NCBI RefSeq assembly: GCF_004000235.1
Contig: NZ_RCIO01000008.1
Location: forward strand, 1 to 64,000
Length of the DNA stretch: 64,000 bases
Direction of reading: 5' to 3'
Origin: Mesorhizobium sp. Z1-4
GTDB lineage: Bacteria > Pseudomonadota > Alphaproteobacteria > Rhizobiales > Rhizobiaceae
The position numbers and the translations under genes are program-made. The notes beneath the pieces are model-generated. The model did no database searches and was not told the origin of the DNA. It was given only the letters and a program-made list of their open reading frames with translations. Shown here in pieces: positions 1-8,433 of the stretch; within the stretch, counting starts at the first letter, position 1, and each line of letters starts with the position of its first letter.

Positions 1-939
1 CGCATCTGCGACGTGTACGGCACCGGATTCTTCTATATCCCGGGCACCGAGACCTGCATGCACATCGGCGGCTACTACCGGTTCGAGACCCGCTTTGGCA
101 GCACCGGCGCGGCGTATGCAAGCAACATGAACTGGTTTTCCCGGTTCCAGCTCAGTGTAGACGTACGCAACGAGACCGAGTGGGGCACATTGCGTGGCTA
201 CGCCGAGGGCCACTTCGACTACGGTTGGATCAATGCCGGTGCAAACCTGGGCCTAGGCATCAACGCGGTCGCAGGGGGCTACTTCGGCAGGGCCTACCTC
301 AACCAAGGCTACATTGAAGTGATCGGGGCTTCGGGCACACTGCGTATGGGTCTAACCGACACTGCCTACTCCCGTTTCCTGGGCTACGGTTCAGGCAACG
401 TGTTCGGCGGCACCTACAATGTCAGCACTCGCAATGAAATCAGTTACACCTTTAGCGGCTCGAATGGTTTCTCCGCCATCCTTGCACTGGTGCAAGATGC
501 TGACCAGGACTTCGTGCCGGACATCGAAGGCGGCGTAAATTTCGCCCAGGGTTGGGGTTCGATCGGTGTAATCGCCGGCTACGACGAAAGCGCCGGGACC
601 TGGGGCGCAAAGGGTGTACTCCGTTTCAACGCGCCGAACGGCTCGTTCTCCGGTGGCCTGCACGTGATGTACTCGTCCGGCGGTGGCAGTTATGGCGTTA
701 CATCTGCCGCCAATGTCCTTGCTCCGTGGTCGGTACTGGCCCATGTGAAGGGGCAGTTCACGGCTAAGGTTGCCGGCACCCTGTCTGCTCAGTGGTTCTC
801 GGGCAACGGCGCGTTCACGCTCTCCGGCGGTCTGGATATCAGGCCGGTCGACGGACTGCGCATCCGTCCGGAAGTGGCGTACGCTACGGACACCAACCTC
901 TGGAACGCAGTCGTCCGCTTCGATCGCGAAATCCCGTAA
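1..939 (+). CDS. Porin, Rhizobiales type (5' truncated by window edge)
   Basis: Outer-membrane beta-barrel for passive diffusion of small hydrophilic solutes. The reading frame is open from base 1, so the signal peptide and first strands lie outside the window. The visible start, a CDVYGTGFFYIPGTETC-like segment followed by a GGYYRFETRF strand, matches the early mature part of the porin family used by Rhizobium, Brucella and Mesorhizobium. The rest alternates aromatic-rich amphipathic strands with Gly/Asn turns, and two Cys sit close together near the visible N-terminus. The protein ends VRFDREIP, so it lacks the C-terminal Phe typical of outer-membrane proteins, although a Phe lies six residues from the end. 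A strong hairpin follows the gene. The family call is firm; substrate unknown. Confidence 0.88.
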   Translation, partial: RICDVYGTGFFYIPGTETCMHIGGYYRFETRFGSTGAAYASNMNWFSRFQLSVDVRNETEWGTLRGYAEGHFDYGWINAGANLGLGINAVAGGYFGRAYLNQGYIEVIGASGTLRMGLTDTAYSRFLGYGSGNVFGGTYNVSTRNEISYTFSGSNGFSAILALVQDADQDFVPDIEGGVNFAQGWGSIGVIAGYDESAGTWGAKGVLRFNAPNGSFSGGLHVMYSSGGGSYGVTSAANVLAPWSVLAHVKGQFTAKVAGTLSAQWFSGNGAFTLSGGLDIRPVDGLRIRPEVAYATDTNLWNAVVRFDREIP

Positions 940-1230
940 GCGACCAAACAACGGGAACTCACCACATACGAAGCCGGCGGGAAACCGCCGGCTTCATTCA
1001 CCAGGTGAGGGTTAGCGCCCTCGCCTATCGACCGAACATACGTTCGCGACTGCTGGGGAATCGAAAAGGGGACGACGGGACAAGACAAATACGGCCAGCG
1101 TGCTTCAAGGGGCTCAACGCACGCATCACTGCCAGCAGCAAAGAACACGCTGAAAAAGCGGGCTTCAATAAATGTTAATACAAAAAATAAACAAGTCCGC
1201 GCACTTGCTGGCAATGGATTTGGTCGCAAA
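940..1230. other. Intergenic region between porin and recombinase
   Basis: Holds the porin terminator and then about 230 bases with no convincing gene. The last 80 bases before the recombinase are clearly A/T-richer (for example AATACAAAAAATAAACAAG at about 1178-1196) than the surrounding DNA, suggesting a promoter or imported sequence. I see no tRNA and no direct repeat that would mark an attachment site. Confidence 0.5.
971..994 (+). terminator. Intrinsic terminator after the porin gene
   Basis: A perfect 10-bp stem (AAGCCGGCGG / CCGCCGGCTT) closes on a GAAA tetraloop, 31 bases after the porin stop. The tail is only moderately T-rich (CTTCATTC). Confidence 0.75.
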
Positions 1231-2127
1231 ATGAGCGCCATCCAATACAATACATTCGTGTACAGCTTAAACAGCTGGTCAAACAATGCTCACATCAATC
1301 TTGTCAAAGAAAACTCGCTTAGGTTGCTGTTTGAAAAATACAGCGATATCCTTTGGGAGAACGGGACGCACAAATACAACGTCACGTCCTTCATCGGCGA
1401 AATAGACGAAATCCTGCTCGGCAGAAAATTTTCCACATTCAGCCAGGAAACACTGGATGAAGTGATCGGAAAGCTCCGCGAACGTGGCAACAGCAATGCA
1501 ACGATCAACCGCAAGATGGCGGCGTTGCAGAAGCTGCTTCGCAAGGCGTTCAAGATGGGAGACATTCACAGCCTGCCGGAGTTTCGCCGCCAGAAGGAGC
1601 GGGCGGGTCGGCTGCGCATTCTGACACGCGAGGAAGAGGACCGGCTGTTCGCCGCCATCGGCGAGATGTCGCGGGAGGCACTCGCACTCAGCGTCTTTCT
1701 CGTCGACACGGGATGCCGGCTCGGCGAGGCAATCGGCCTGAAATGGTCCGACGTCGCGGATAGTCGCGTAACCTTCTGGATCACGAAATCCGGCCGCAGC
1801 CGGACGGTGCCGCTGACGGCGCGCGCCTGCGGCGTCATCTGCGAGCAGAGACGACATCAGCGCGGCCCCTTCCGCCATATCGCACAACACCGTTACCGCG
1901 CCATCTGGAACGAAGCCAAATCCGGGACCGGCTTTGTCAACGACAAGGACCTCGTCCCTCATGCGCTGAGACACACTTGCGCGTCGCGGTTGGTACAGGG
2001 CGGCATCGACATCAGGCGGGTCCAGATGTGGCTCGGCCACCAGACCCTGCAGATGACCATGCGCTACGCGCACCTGGCCACCACCGACCTCGACAAATGT
2101 GTCGCTGTGCTTGAACACCGCAGCTGA
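1231..2127 (+). CDS. Tyrosine recombinase/integrase
   Basis: Site-specific DNA strand exchange enzyme of the XerC/D-phage integrase superfamily, 298 residues. An N-terminal SAM-like core-binding domain spans about residues 25-110 and the catalytic domain about 130-298. The full active-site set is visible: R163 (GCRLGE), K186, H244 and R247 (HALRH), H270 (WLGH) and Tyr279 (MRYAH). The start is the ATG at 1231. The first 350 bases are markedly AT-richer than the second half and than neighbouring genes. No excisionase, relaxase, tRNA or transposase is nearby, so it is an orphan here: either a remnant of an integrated element or a chromosomal recombinase of unknown site. Catalytically it appears intact. 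Confidence 0.9.
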   Translation: MSAIQYNTFVYSLNSWSNNAHINLVKENSLRLLFEKYSDILWENGTHKYNVTSFIGEIDEILLGRKFSTFSQETLDEVIGKLRERGNSNATINRKMAALQKLLRKAFKMGDIHSLPEFRRQKERAGRLRILTREEEDRLFAAIGEMSREALALSVFLVDTGCRLGEAIGLKWSDVADSRVTFWITKSGRSRTVPLTARACGVICEQRRHQRGPFRHIAQHRYRAIWNEAKSGTGFVNDKDLVPHALRHTCASRLVQGGIDIRRVQMWLGHQTLQMTMRYAHLATTDLDKCVAVLEHRS

Positions 2128-2153
2128 CGTCTTCCCGACCGACATCTTCTCAA

Positions 2154-3368
2154 TTGCGGCCATCACGCGTGCGGGCTATCCACTCCGGCAACGGAGGCCC
2201 GCACTTGGCAGACAGTTTTTCCCGCAGCGACATCACGCTCGCCAACTGGCGCACCGCACCTTATTGCCGCTGGTCGTTTCACAATGTCCGCGAGATCGTA
2301 CCCAGCGCCGTAGTCAGCCACCCGGCGCTCGAAACCGAGGCAGTACCCGAGGTGGCGGACGGCATTGAGATCGACGATCCCGCGACCGGGCAGCGCACAA
2401 GCGCCAGCGCGTATTTCGCCGCGACAGAGGCCGACTGCCTTGTGGCGCTCAAGAACGGCAATCCGGTCGCAGCCTGGTCCGCCCCGCATGCCGATTTCAA
2501 TGCACCGCACATTATCTTCTCGATCTCGAAATCGGTGACGGGCATGCTGGCCGGGATAGCCGCGGGCGACGGCCTGCTCGACCCGGATCAGCCGGTTTCG
2601 GCATATGTCGACCTTCCGGCGTCTTCCGGTTATGCCGATGCGCGGGTCCGCGATCTGCTCGACATGACGGTCGCGATCGATTTCGACGAGGAGTATCTCG
2701 ACGCCGACGGCGCCTTCGACCGTTACCGCCGGGCGATGTTGTGGAACCCGCAGCGCGCTGGCGCCGAACCGGAATCGCTCGCAACGGTGCTCGGTTCGCT
2801 CGGCAAGACCGGCGATGAGCACGGCAAACGCTTTTATTACGCCTCGCCCAACACCGACATGCTGGGCATCGTCATCGAGCGCGCCACCGGTGTGCGGTTC
2901 CACCGCTATCTGGCGGAGCGGCTTTGGCGGCCGATGGGCGGCACGGGTGGAGCTTATGTCACCGTCGACGGTGTCGGCACCGCTCGCGCGGCGGGCGGCA
3001 TCTGCGTGACGGTCTCCGACCTCGCCAGTTTCGGCCAGTTGATGCTCGATGAAGGGCGGGCGCGTAGCGGCCGGCAAGTCGTACCGGCCGGCTGGGTGGC
3101 CGACATGCGCCGCGGCGGCAGTATATCGGCCTGGAAAACGGGCAATTTCGCCGACCTGTTCGAGAACGGCCGCTACCGCTCATGCTGGTATTCGGCCGGC
3201 GACGACCATGACAGTTTCTGCGGCATCGGCATTCACGGTCAGTGGATCTGGGTCGACCCGGAAACCGGTGTCGTCATTGCCAAGACGGCTTCTCGCGGCG
3301 CGCCCAGCGACGACGACGCCAACGCGCGAGACATTGCCGTATTCAGCCAGATCGCGCGCCGCCTTTAG
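2154..3368 (+). CDS. Serine hydrolase, class C beta-lactamase fold
   Basis: Penicillin-binding-protein-like serine hydrolase of the beta-lactamase/esterase superfamily; the substrate could be an ester, amide or D-peptide. The nucleophile motif SISK (Ser123, Lys126 counted from the TTG at 2154) and the YYASPN motif near residues 228-233 supply the first two catalytic elements. The C-terminal part carries the expected GIGIHGQWIWVDPE strand region. No Sec signal peptide is evident. The start is uncertain: the only in-frame starts upstream of the conserved region are TTG 2154, GTG 2169 and TTG 2205, and family members usually begin shortly before the conserved ITLANWRTAP stretch, so TTG 2205 is a real option. 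It lies 27 bases after the recombinase and 24 before the aminotransferase gene. Confidence 0.8.
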   Translation: MRPSRVRAIHSGNGGPHLADSFSRSDITLANWRTAPYCRWSFHNVREIVPSAVVSHPALETEAVPEVADGIEIDDPATGQRTSASAYFAATEADCLVALKNGNPVAAWSAPHADFNAPHIIFSISKSVTGMLAGIAAGDGLLDPDQPVSAYVDLPASSGYADARVRDLLDMTVAIDFDEEYLDADGAFDRYRRAMLWNPQRAGAEPESLATVLGSLGKTGDEHGKRFYYASPNTDMLGIVIERATGVRFHRYLAERLWRPMGGTGGAYVTVDGVGTARAAGGICVTVSDLASFGQLMLDEGRARSGRQVVPAGWVADMRRGGSISAWKTGNFADLFENGRYRSCWYSAGDDHDSFCGIGIHGQWIWVDPETGVVIAKTASRGAPSDDDANARDIAVFSQIARRL

Positions 3369-3392
3369 CTACTTCAAACGAAGCCGAAAACG

Positions 3393-4505
3393 ATGACCGA
3401 AACTTCACCAAAACTCACCCGCCTCGCCCAGTCCCTGCCGGCCACGGTGCCCTTCGTCGGGCCCGAGACCCAGGAGCGAAACCGCGGACACGTCTTCCGT
3501 GCTCGGCTTGGCGCCAATGAAAACAGCTTCGGCCCTTCGCCCAATGTTGTGGCGGCAATGGCTGAAGCAGCTCCGCAGATGTGGAAATATTGCGATCCTG
3601 AAAGCCACGACCTGAAACAGGCGCTTTGCGCGCATCTCGGCGTGCCCGCAGGCAATATAACCATCGGCGAAGGCATCGACGGGCTGCTGGGCCTGACAGT
3701 GCGGCTCTTTATGGAAGCCGGCCAGCCGGTGGTGACCTCGCAGGGTGCGTACCCGACCTTCAATTTCCATATCGCCGGATTTGGCGGGCGCGCAGTCGCG
3801 GTGCCATACCGCGACGACCGCGAAGACCTCGACGGGCTGCTCGCCGCGGTGCGCGAGGAGAACGCGCCGATCGTCTATCTCTCCAACCCCGACAATCCGA
3901 TGGGAAGCTGGTGGGAGGCGGACGAGCTGGAGCGCTTCGCGGCGGCGCTACCCACTAGCACCATGTTCGTTCTCGACGAGGCCTATGGCGAATTCGCGCC
4001 GGCTTCCGCCATTCCGGCACTCGACCCGTCACGCAGGAATGTTCTCAGAATGCGGACTTTTTCAAAGGCTTACGGGCTTGCCGGCATGCGCTGCGGTTAT
4101 GCGATCGGCCATGAGGACACGATCGCCGCATTCGAAAAGGTGCGCAATCACTACGGCATGAGCCTGATGACACAGATCGCCGCCCGGGCGGCCCTCGCCG
4201 ACCAGGCCTATCTTGTTGAGACATGCGCCAAGGTCGCCCGCGCACGCGATGAGATCAGCCGCATCGGCCGTGAAAACGGACTGACGCCGCTGCCTTCGGC
4301 AACCAATTTCGTGGCGCTCGATGCCGGCGACGGCGCATTCGCGCTGAAGCTGATGAATGCGCTGCTCGACCGCGACGTCTTTGTGCGCAAGCCGATGGCG
4401 CCGGGGCTCGACCGTTGCATAAGGGTGAGCGCCGGGCCTGATGAGGAGCTGGCGATCTTCGCTGCTGAACTGCCCGGCGCAGTAGCACAGGCGCGTGGAA
4501 ACTAA
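3393..4505 (+). CDS. PLP-dependent aminotransferase, HisC-like
   Basis: Fold-type I class I/II aminotransferase of 370 residues resembling histidinol-phosphate aminotransferase. The Schiff-base lysine is K225 in RTFSKAYGLAGMR; supporting PLP contacts are N165 (SNPDNP), D195 and Y198 (LDEAYGEF), and the C-terminal Arg in RCIRVSAG binds the substrate carboxylate. The N-terminal LGANENSFGPSP is the typical HisC substrate loop. No other histidine gene is nearby, so it may be a paralogue used for another amino acid or phosphonate-like substrate. It is probably co-transcribed with the serine hydrolase. The stop overlaps the convergent VOC gene by a few bases. Confidence 0.85.
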   Translation: MTETSPKLTRLAQSLPATVPFVGPETQERNRGHVFRARLGANENSFGPSPNVVAAMAEAAPQMWKYCDPESHDLKQALCAHLGVPAGNITIGEGIDGLLGLTVRLFMEAGQPVVTSQGAYPTFNFHIAGFGGRAVAVPYRDDREDLDGLLAAVREENAPIVYLSNPDNPMGSWWEADELERFAAALPTSTMFVLDEAYGEFAPASAIPALDPSRRNVLRMRTFSKAYGLAGMRCGYAIGHEDTIAAFEKVRNHYGMSLMTQIAARAALADQAYLVETCAKVARARDEISRIGRENGLTPLPSATNFVALDAGDGAFALKLMNALLDRDVFVRKPMAPGLDRCIRVSAGPDEELAIFAAELPGAVAQARGN

Positions 4506-4900
4506 GCGGTCATCGCGGGGGTTGGCGAGGAGATATCGACGACGGTGCCGGCCGGATCGCGCAGGAGCATGCGGCGCTGGCCATAGTCCATATCGGCCGG
4601 CGGCTCCATGATGTCGGCGCCCATCGCCTTGGCCTGCTCGAAAGCAAGCAGGACATTTTCCACCACGAAGGTGAGATAACCGCCGCCAGGCGGGCTTGCG
4701 GCGGCCTGCGGAGTGATATCGCTGGACCGGGCAATGATACCCAGCTCCATGTTCGGTCCGTCCTTGGGCGCCAGAACGACGTACCAGTCGCTGTCAAATG
4801 TCGGTTCGAAGGACAGCAGCCGCGTGTAGAAATCACGCAGGCTGCCGACATCGTCCGCCACGATGTTGAACATTGTCCGTTCTATGATGGATGTTTGCAC
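4502..4900 (-). CDS. VOC (glyoxalase/bleomycin-resistance) family protein
   Basis: A 132-residue protein with the paired beta-alpha-beta-beta-beta modules of the vicinal-oxygen-chelate superfamily. It begins with MFNIVADDVGSLRDFYTRLL-type sequence (first module) and ends with a YGQRRMLLRDPAGTVVDIS-like module, which has the RDPxGxxxxI pattern common at the C-terminus of these enzymes. Metal ligands cannot be assigned safely. Members include glyoxalases, dioxygenases and antibiotic-binding proteins; nothing here distinguishes them. The most conserved start could be the internal Met at about residue 10, but the ATG at 4900 is also plausible. Confidence 0.75.
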   Translation of the reverse strand: MQTSIIERTMFNIVADDVGSLRDFYTRLLSFEPTFDSDWYVVLAPKDGPNMELGIIARSSDITPQAAASPPGGGYLTFVVENVLLAFEQAKAMGADIMEPPADMDYGQRRMLLRDPAGTVVDISSPTPAMTA

Positions 4901-4933
4901 GCATTCCTCCCTGTTGTTGCGTTATCATCGGGA

Positions 4934-5461
4934 TCAGGCAGATCGAGCCGTACCGCCCAGCTTGTAGCGCAGGCTGTGCAGGAACGCGCGAAACGCACCG
5001 GGAACCGGGCCGGCTTCGAACTCCTTCAGGCGAGCCGGCGTCCAGCCCTGTGCAGGTGCGTGCGCCAGTTCCAGCTCGGCGCAGCGCCGAGCCTCAGCTT
5101 CCGACAACGGCAGCCGCCGGGCGGCGTCCAGCAGCTGCAGATTTTCATGTACGCGCCGCATCACCCGGAATGCCTCGAACATCGGTTCCATCAGAGCGGG
5201 CTCCGTCTGCCAGCTACGGCCGCCAAACACGCCCTGCACGACATGCTGGCCGGCGCCCATGCAATCGTAGCTGACACAACCCGGAAATCCATGTTCGGCA
5301 AGCGAGGCGTGGATCTTGCAGCGGCCCTGCCCCGTCAGGTTGGGGCACGGAACGCCGGCAGGTTTGTCGATCGCGAACTGATCCGAGCTGTCGAACGCGT
5401 GATAGGCACAGCAGAGCGCCGCGCATTGTCCGCAGTCGGCGCTCAAGCTCGGTTCATGCAT
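4934..5461 (-). CDS. Cysteine-rich hypothetical protein (YkgJ-like metal-binding pattern)
   Basis: About 175 residues from the ATG at 5461. I chose that start because the conserved-looking part opens with MHEPSLSADCGQCAALCC, while the longer frame adds an unconvincing 29 residues. The N-terminal half carries a cluster of cysteines (CGQC-x3-CC, then PCPNL, GRCKIH and GCVSYDC), reminiscent of YkgJ-type zinc- or iron-chelating domains. The C-terminal half is helical without clear motifs. Function unknown; the metal-binding idea is inference from the cysteine spacing. The gene lies 33 bases from the VOC gene on the same strand. Confidence 0.65.
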   Translation of the reverse strand: MHEPSLSADCGQCAALCCAYHAFDSSDQFAIDKPAGVPCPNLTGQGRCKIHASLAEHGFPGCVSYDCMGAGQHVVQGVFGGRSWQTEPALMEPMFEAFRVMRRVHENLQLLDAARRLPLSEAEARRCAELELAHAPAQGWTPARLKEFEAGPVPGAFRAFLHSLRYKLGGTARSA

Positions 5462-5556
5462 GGTCACGGTCCGTATCTGAAAACGAAAAGCGCTGGCCTG
5501 AAGGCACAGCGCTTGAAATACGCTAGCCGGCAAGGCAGCGCGACACAAGGACAGCG

Positions 5557-6483
5557 CTAGAGAACCAACTCCCAGTTCTGGCCGACGAGATCCTTGCCGA
5601 AGCTATGGTGGTGTTCCTCCTCCACCAATTCGAAACCTGCCGCCTGATAGATCTTGCGGGCGCTTGTCAGAATGTCGTTCGTCCACAGCACCAGCTTGCG
5701 ATAACCGCAGGCGCGTGCCTGTTCGATGCAGGTGTTGACCAGCAGAGAGCCCACGCCTTGGCCGCGCGCCGCCTGTTCGACATGCAGCATGCGCAGCTTG
5801 GCGGTCTTGTCGTCCTGCGAGACCAGGAAAACGGCGCCGAGGCGCATGCCGGCGCGCTCGGCGACCCAGCAGAACTCCCTGCCCGGCTGAAAATCGCGCA
5901 GGAACGCCGCGCAGATTTCGGCAAGCAGACCTTCGAAGCTGATGTCCCAGTCATATTCGTCGGCATAAAGCTGCGCCTGGCGCGAAATCACCCAGCCGAT
6001 GTCGCCTGGCCGATGACTGCGCAGGCGCACCGGCGCGTCCGAAGCCGCGCCCTCACCGAGCGCGCTCTCGATCTCGTCCATGGCCTTGCCGAGCGCAGCC
6101 CTTTGGCCGTCTCCCGCGGAGGCCAGCATCGCGGTCAGGTCGCGCTCGGTGAGTGCCTGCAGCCGGTCGATTGTTTCACGACCCTTGTCGGTCAGTCTCA
6201 ACAGCCGGCGCCGGCCGTCCGCCGCGTCGGGGCTGCCGTCGACCAGGTCCAGCCGGGCAAACTTTCTGAGAATGCGCGCCAGATAGGCCGGGTCGAGACC
6301 GAGATCGCGCGCGATATCGACCGCAACATGTGGCTCCCGCATTCGCAGTTCCAGCAGCACGCGCGTTTCGGTCAGCGTGAATTCGCTACCGGTCAGCGTC
6401 TCATTCAACAGCCCGATTCGGCGCGTATAAAAGCGGTTGAAAGCGCGGACTCGACTGACGGTTTCTTCCAGTCCGGCCATCAT
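5557..6483 (-). CDS. MarR-type regulator fused to a GNAT acetyltransferase
   Basis: A 308-residue two-domain protein. Residues about 1-140 form a MarR-like winged helix (LRMREPHVAVDIARDLGLD recognition region, then RKFARLDLVDGSPDAADGR wing and a KGRETIDRLQ helix). Residues about 155-308 form a GNAT N-acetyltransferase with the acetyl-CoA loop seen at EQAARGQGVGSLLV and the downstream YRKLVLWTNDI strand. Such MarR-GNAT fusions are known across Proteobacteria; the acetylated substrate is not known. It is divergent from the TetR gene, leaving a shared promoter region of about 140 bases. Start is ATG 6483 or the next ATG 6480. Confidence 0.85.
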   Translation of the reverse strand: MMAGLEETVSRVRAFNRFYTRRIGLLNETLTGSEFTLTETRVLLELRMREPHVAVDIARDLGLDPAYLARILRKFARLDLVDGSPDAADGRRRLLRLTDKGRETIDRLQALTERDLTAMLASAGDGQRAALGKAMDEIESALGEGAASDAPVRLRSHRPGDIGWVISRQAQLYADEYDWDISFEGLLAEICAAFLRDFQPGREFCWVAERAGMRLGAVFLVSQDDKTAKLRMLHVEQAARGQGVGSLLVNTCIEQARACGYRKLVLWTNDILTSARKIYQAAGFELVEEEHHHSFGKDLVGQNWELVL

Positions 6484-6583
6484 GGGCTCCTCCGCCAGCA
6501 GAATGTCATTTTAATGGACTGAGTCAACTAATTTCGAAAAACCGGTACTGACTCCTGTTGAGAACCCGCCGCCATCTCTTGAA

Positions 6584-6607
6584 TTAAATGAACGCTTGTT
6601 TTATTAA
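6584..6607. promoter_or_regulatory. Imperfect palindrome, possible TetR operator
   Basis: TTAAATGAAC (6584-6593), a 4-base spacer, then GTTTTATTAA (6598-6607); 7 of 10 arm positions are symmetrical. It sits immediately upstream of the TetR gene if the SD-supported ATG at 6628 is used, a normal place for an autoregulatory site. Assignment to this regulator is inference. Confidence 0.35.
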
Positions 6608-6627
6608 TGCCTAAGGCGAGAAAAACG

Positions 6628-7257
6628 ATGGCGCGCACTGCAGGTTCAGACGGGCAAAAGACGGAAGCGGCGATCCGCGACGCGGCGGTCAATCTGATCG
6701 CGCGGCACGGTTATGAAGCCGTGACCATGCGCCAGCTCGCAGCCGAGGTCGGCGTGCAGGCCGCCGCGCTCTACCGCTACTTCCCGACCAAGGAAGACCT
6801 GCTGTACGATCTGATGATCGCACATATGGAAGCGCTGATAGACAGCTGGGAGCTTGTGCGACCGCAGCATCGCGACTGCCCTGCCCGGCTCGTGGCATTC
6901 GTCGCCAACCATATTCGCTTCCATGTCGAGCGGCGGCACTCCACCCATGTCAACAACATGGAGCTGCGCAGCCTCTCGCATGAGCGGCTGAGCACCATTC
7001 TCAAGCTGCGTAACCGCTACGAGAAAGAGCTGCGGACCATCCTGCGCGAAGGCGCGGAAGACGGTTCGTTCCTGATCGAAGACAGCGCGATGACCGCGAT
7101 GGCGATCATCCAGATGATCACCGGCGTCATCGTCTGGTTTCGGCCCGACGAAAGGCTGTCGGTAGACGAAGTGACTGAAACCTATCTTGCCATGACGATG
7201 CGCCTAGTGGGCGCTGCCCGGCACTCGGAGAAAACCCATGTACTTGAACGCGCTTAA
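6628..7257 (+). CDS. TetR family regulator of the isovaleryl-CoA dehydrogenase genes
   Basis: About 209 residues with an N-terminal TetR helix-turn-helix ([20 protein letters not shown], then the typical [13 protein letters not shown] end) and an all-helical ligand domain that probably senses an acyl-CoA. An ATG also exists at 6607, but only the ATG at 6628 has a purine-rich Shine-Dalgarno-like stretch (AAGGCGAG) at usable distance. The 3' end overlaps the dehydrogenase start by 20 bases, so the two are translationally linked, and the gene most likely controls branched-chain acyl-CoA catabolism. The ligand and operator are inferred from position. Confidence 0.88.
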   Translation: MARTAGSDGQKTEAAIRDAAVNLIARHGYEAVTMRQLAAEVGVQAAALYRYFPTKEDLLYDLMIAHMEALIDSWELVRPQHRDCPARLVAFVANHIRFHVERRHSTHVNNMELRSLSHERLSTILKLRNRYEKELRTILREGAEDGSFLIEDSAMTAMAIIQMITGVIVWFRPDERLSVDEVTETYLAMTMRLVGAARHSEKTHVLERA

Positions 7258-8401
7258 TTTCGGGCTTGGCGAGGATATCGACGCGCTGCGCGATATGGTG
7301 CGCCGTTTCGCGGCCGACGAGATCGCGCCGCGCGCCGCCAAAATCGACGAGGACAACAGCTTCCCAGCCGATCTCTGGGAAAAGCTCGGCGCGCTCGGGC
7401 TGCTTGGCGTGACCGCCGATCCCGATTTCGGCGGCTCGGGCATGGGCTACCTCGCCCATGTTGTCGCGATGGAGGAGATTTCACGTGCAAGTGCCGCTGT
7501 CGGCCTTTCCTACGGCGCGCACTCCAATCTGTGCGTGAACCAGATCAATCGCTGGGGCACCAGGGAACAGAAGGAAAAATACCTGCCCGACCTGTGCTCT
7601 GGCGCCAAGGGCGGTGCGCTAGCCATGTCGGAAACCGGGGCCGGCTCCGACGTCGTTTCCATGAAGCTGCGGGCAGAGCGCCGCAACGATTGCTATGTGC
7701 TCAACGGCACCAAGATGTGGATCACCAACGGCCCGACCGCGAGCACGCTGGTCGTCTATGCCAAGACCGACCCCGACCGCTCGAGCCGCGGCATTACCGC
7801 CTTCATCATCGAAAACGACATGAAGGGTTTTTCGGTCGCGCAGAAGCTGGAGAAGCTTGGCATGCGCGGCTCCGACACCGGCGAGCTCGTATTCGAGGAT
7901 GTCGAAGTTCCCTACGACAACGTGCTGCATGAGGACGGGCGCGGCGTGGAGGTGCTGATGTCAGGCCTCGACTATGAGCGCGTCGTTCTGTCCGCCGGCC
8001 CGCTCGGCATCATGGCCGCCTGCCTGGATGTTGCGGTGCCTTATGTGCATCAGCGGCGCCAGTTCGGCCAGGCGATCGGCGAATTTCAGCTCGTGCAGGG
8101 CAAGATGGCCGACATGTACACGACGCTAAATGCCTGCCGCTCCTACGTTTATGCCGTTGCCGCCGCCTGCGATCGCGGCGAGACGACCCGCAAGGATGCC
8201 GCCGGCTGCATTCTCTATTCAGCCGAGCGCGCCACCCAGATGGCACTCGATGCGATCCAGCTTCTCGGCGGCAATGGCTATATCAATGAGTTCCCTGCAG
8301 GCCGCCTGTTGCGCGACGCCAAGCTCTACGAGATCGGCGCCGGCACATCCGAAATCCGCCGCTGGCTGATCGGCCGCGAGATGATGGCGGAGGCGGTGTG
8401 A
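7238..8401 (+). CDS. ivd: Isovaleryl-CoA dehydrogenase
   Basis: FAD enzyme oxidising isovaleryl-CoA to 3-methylcrotonyl-CoA in leucine degradation, with electrons passed to ETF. At 387 residues it has family length. The acyl-CoA dehydrogenase signatures are present ([14 protein letters not shown] at about 126-139 and [22 protein letters not shown] near the C-terminus). The catalytic base is E247 in [16 protein letters not shown], the helix-G position typical of isovaleryl-CoA dehydrogenases rather than the position used by most short- and medium-chain enzymes. The carboxylase subunits that act next in the pathway lie downstream, supporting the assignment. Confidence 0.93.
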   Translation: MYLNALNFGLGEDIDALRDMVRRFAADEIAPRAAKIDEDNSFPADLWEKLGALGLLGVTADPDFGGSGMGYLAHVVAMEEISRASAAVGLSYGAHSNLCVNQINRWGTREQKEKYLPDLCSGAKGGALAMSETGAGSDVVSMKLRAERRNDCYVLNGTKMWITNGPTASTLVVYAKTDPDRSSRGITAFIIENDMKGFSVAQKLEKLGMRGSDTGELVFEDVEVPYDNVLHEDGRGVEVLMSGLDYERVVLSAGPLGIMAACLDVAVPYVHQRRQFGQAIGEFQLVQGKMADMYTTLNACRSYVYAVAAACDRGETTRKDAAGCILYSAERATQMALDAIQLLGGNGYINEFPAGRLLRDAKLYEIGAGTSEIRRWLIGREMMAEAV

Positions 8402-8429
8402 GGCTCCCCACGCCGAAACGCGGGGAGCC
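8402..8429. terminator. Bidirectional terminator-like hairpin between ivd and the PcfJ-like gene
   Basis: GGCTCCCC (8402-8409) pairs perfectly with GGGGAGCC (8422-8429) directly after the ivd stop and four bases from the stop of the convergent gene. No T-tract follows on the + strand. Confidence 0.6.
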
Positions 8430-8433
8430 CATG

